From positions 496,001 through 560,000 of the forward strand of contig NZ_CP114588.1 in NCBI RefSeq assembly GCF_027286325.1: 64,000 nt of DNA, given 5' to 3'. This document shows positions 62,352 through 64,000 of the stretch, piece by piece (position 1 is the first letter of the stretch; every line of letters begins with the position of its first letter). The notes below the pieces were generated by a model. That model made no database searches. It saw only the letters and a program-made list of their open reading frames with translations, and was not told the DNA's origin. This DNA is from Salinivibrio kushneri (GTDB taxonomy: Bacteria > Pseudomonadota > Gammaproteobacteria > Enterobacterales > Vibrionaceae). The translations under genes and the position numbers were made by a program.

Positions 62352-64000
62352 ATGCCACGTTTATTGCTCGCCACATTTTTCTTACTATCTGTCTTGTCAG
62401 GGTGTCAGCTTACAGGCTCTTCGCCGACTCAAACGCCTGAGGGCATTACGTGGATCAAAACCGTTTCGCCCCCCGCGGGCAGCGCCCAAGTCCCTTATCA
62501 GCAATTTAAATTAGATAATGGACTGACGGTGTTGTTGCATGAGGACCACTCCGACCCTCTTGTTAACGTTGATGTTCGCTATCACGTCGGTTCTGCCCGA
62601 GAAGAGCCGGGAAAATCAGGCTTCGCACACTTTTTTGAGCATATGATGTTCGAGGGCTCAGAGCATGTGGATGATCACGGTAAGCGCATAAAAGAAGTGG
62701 GAGGCTATAACAATGGCTCAACCAATCGTGATACCACCCAGTATTATCAAACGGTGCCAGCCAACGAATTAGAGCGTGTCCTTTGGCTTGAATCTGATCG
62801 CATGGGCTTTTTGCTGGATGCTGTCTCTCAGCGCAAATTTGAAGTGCAACGTGACACGGTGAAAAACGAGCGGGCATTTCGTATAGATAATGTCCCTTAT
62901 GGCCGCGTTAACGAGACCATTAATCAAGCACTCTATCCTGAGGGCCATCCGTATTCATGGCCAGTGATTGGTTACGTCGAGGATCTTAACCGTGTAGATG
63001 TGACGGATCTTAAGCAGTTTTTCTTACGCTGGTATGGCCCTAACAACGCCACCCTCACCATTGGTGGCGACATCGATATTCAGCAAACCCTTGCTTGGGT
63101 GAAAAAATACTTTGGTGATATTCCTCGAGGCCCATCAATACCAGAGGCGAAACCTCAATCGGTCACGTTGGACGGCCCTCGCTTTGTGACATTGGAAGAT
63201 AAGGTCTCACAACCGGTATTACTGATGACCTTTCCTACCAGTGTGCCTGAGACCGATACCACGACGCGCCTGGGAGTGCTGGCCAATGTATTGGGACAAG
63301 GGCGTGACAGTGTGCTTTATCAATCTCTTGTACAAACTGGGCAGTTGTTAAGTGCAGGTGCATCGCACCAGTGTGGTGAGCTGGCCTGTACGTTTGATAT
63401 CTACGGTGTCGGCCGCCAAGGCCAATCACTGGCTGAAATCCGTACCTTGTTAACACAAACCATGGCGCAGTTTGAGGTAAAAGGGGTGAGTGACGAGGAT
63501 ATCAACCAAATTCAATCCATGGTGGAAGCCGATAATATCTTTGCGCTGCAAAGTGTGGACGGCAAGGTATCACAGCTAGCAAGTGACTATACGCTCTACG
63601 GTGATGCAAACCGTATGAATCAGCGCCTTGCACGCCTTAATGCGGTGACCCCTGACAAGGTGATGGAAAGCTATCGGCAGTGGATAAAAGATCAGCCCGC
63701 AGTAAATACCAGTGTGGTCCCTATTGGACGGACGGACTTGGTCGCTGCGCCAGCGAATTTTATCTATCAACGTCCAGAATATGACCAAGCACAGACGCAA
63801 AACCAGCACGACACGTTAGCACGACGTGATACCCCAGAAAGTTTCGATCGCACCCAGATCCCGGCTCCTAATGGGAGTGTCACGGTCAATGTGCCACGCA
63901 TTTATCGGGCAGACCTGGACAATGGTATTCACCTGGCAGGCACAGTGAGTCGCGAGACACCCACGGTCACCTTGCAGCTTCGTTTACCCGCCGGCACCTT
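62352..64000 (+). CDS. M16 family zinc peptidase, lipoprotein, 5' part (runs off right edge)
   Basis: The frame opens with ATG 62352 and is still open at the window end, giving 549 residues so far; full members have about 900-950. A lipoprotein signal ends in LSGC (Cys 18) followed by Gln, which predicts outer-membrane sorting. The inverted zinc motif HFFEH is at 93-97 (HxxEH), with the acidic third ligand expected in VKNERAFRIDN. A first M16 repeat covers about 50-480 and a second starts near residue 518 (LDNGIHLAG). The role is probably periplasmic peptide breakdown; no substrate can be named. Confidence 0.9.
   Translation, partial: MPRLLLATFFLLSVLSGCQLTGSSPTQTPEGITWIKTVSPPAGSAQVPYQQFKLDNGLTVLLHEDHSDPLVNVDVRYHVGSAREEPGKSGFAHFFEHMMFEGSEHVDDHGKRIKEVGGYNNGSTNRDTTQYYQTVPANELERVLWLESDRMGFLLDAVSQRKFEVQRDTVKNERAFRIDNVPYGRVNETINQALYPEGHPYSWPVIGYVEDLNRVDVTDLKQFFLRWYGPNNATLTIGGDIDIQQTLAWVKKYFGDIPRGPSIPEAKPQSVTLDGPRFVTLEDKVSQPVLLMTFPTSVPETDTTTRLGVLANVLGQGRDSVLYQSLVQTGQLLSAGASHQCGELACTFDIYGVGRQGQSLAEIRTLLTQTMAQFEVKGVSDEDINQIQSMVEADNIFALQSVDGKVSQLASDYTLYGDANRMNQRLARLNAVTPDKVMESYRQWIKDQPAVNTSVVPIGRTDLVAAPANFIYQRPEYDQAQTQNQHDTLARRDTPESFDRTQIPAPNGSVTVNVPRIYRADLDNGIHLAGTVSRETPTVTLQLRLPAGT

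Overview
This window is a compact stretch of the core chromosome of a gammaproteobacterium, most likely a member of the Vibrionaceae. That placement is an inference. It rests on the gene order csrA / tRNA-Ser-tRNA-Arg cluster / oadGAB, on nlpD-rpoS next to mutS, pncC, recA, recX and alaS, on a DUF3545 protein beside ung, and on protein sequences that look Vibrio-like throughout. The even base composition and high-salt lifestyle genes (sodium:alanine symporter, sodium-pumping oxaloacetate decarboxylase) would suit a moderately halophilic genus such as Salinivibrio, but the genus cannot be fixed from sequence reading alone. About 60 protein genes, six tRNAs and one 6S RNA are visible. There are no insertion sequences, prophage genes, CRISPR arrays or transposases.

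Layout. 1-6.4 kb: end of the threonine operon (thrB, thrC), the stress glycyl-radical protein GrcA under an FNR-like promoter, uracil-DNA glycosylase, a DUF3545 protein, a sodium:alanine symporter and YaaA. 6.4-10.8 kb: serA, rpiA, and the zapA / 6S RNA / 5-formyl-THF cyclo-ligase unit on the minus strand, with ygfB diverging. 10.9-13.9 kb: the ubiquinone hydroxylases ubiH and ubiI, then a lone gcvH. 13.9-17.3 kb: a minus-strand accessory operon of ygfZ, a YbaK-type deacylase, a LysR regulator and a GNAT acetyltransferase, preceded on the map by a small unknown protein. 17.5-20.1 kb: sdhE, ygfX and a chemoreceptor. 20.2-31.1 kb: nadB facing the envelope-stress operon rpoE-rseABC, then lepA-lepB-rnc-era-recO-pdxJ-acpS. 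31.2-38.5 kb: barA, rlmD, relA, mazG. 38.7-47.9 kb: pyrG, eno, ftsB, ispD, ispF, truD, surE, pcm, nlpD, rpoS. 48-56.2 kb: mutS, pncC, recA, recX, alaS, csrA. 56.3-57 kb: six tRNA genes. 57.5-60.7 kb: oadGAB. 60.9-64 kb: an MDR-family oxidoreductase, a YqaA-like membrane protein and the start of an M16 lipoprotein peptidase that runs off the window.

Many of the genes belong to global stress control: RpoE with its anti-sigma cascade, RpoS, RelA (with MazG next to it), BarA and CsrA (two ends of one post-transcriptional circuit), 6S RNA, RecA under a LexA box, and GrcA under an FNR-like site. Control sites that can be read directly include a near-consensus sigma-E promoter before rpoE, an SOS box placed between the -35 and -10 of recA, and a near-consensus FNR site before grcA. 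Many genes are packed with 1-4 bp start/stop overlaps.

I did not find an undescribed biological system. The observations most worth checking are three apparent gene losses relative to relatives' gene order (pepP, gcvT/gcvP and lysC), the ygfZ-YbaK-LysR-GNAT operon, the duplicated Ser-Arg tRNA unit with a co-varied tRNA-Arg copy, and the 6S RNA whose likely -10 box overlaps the zapA stop codon.
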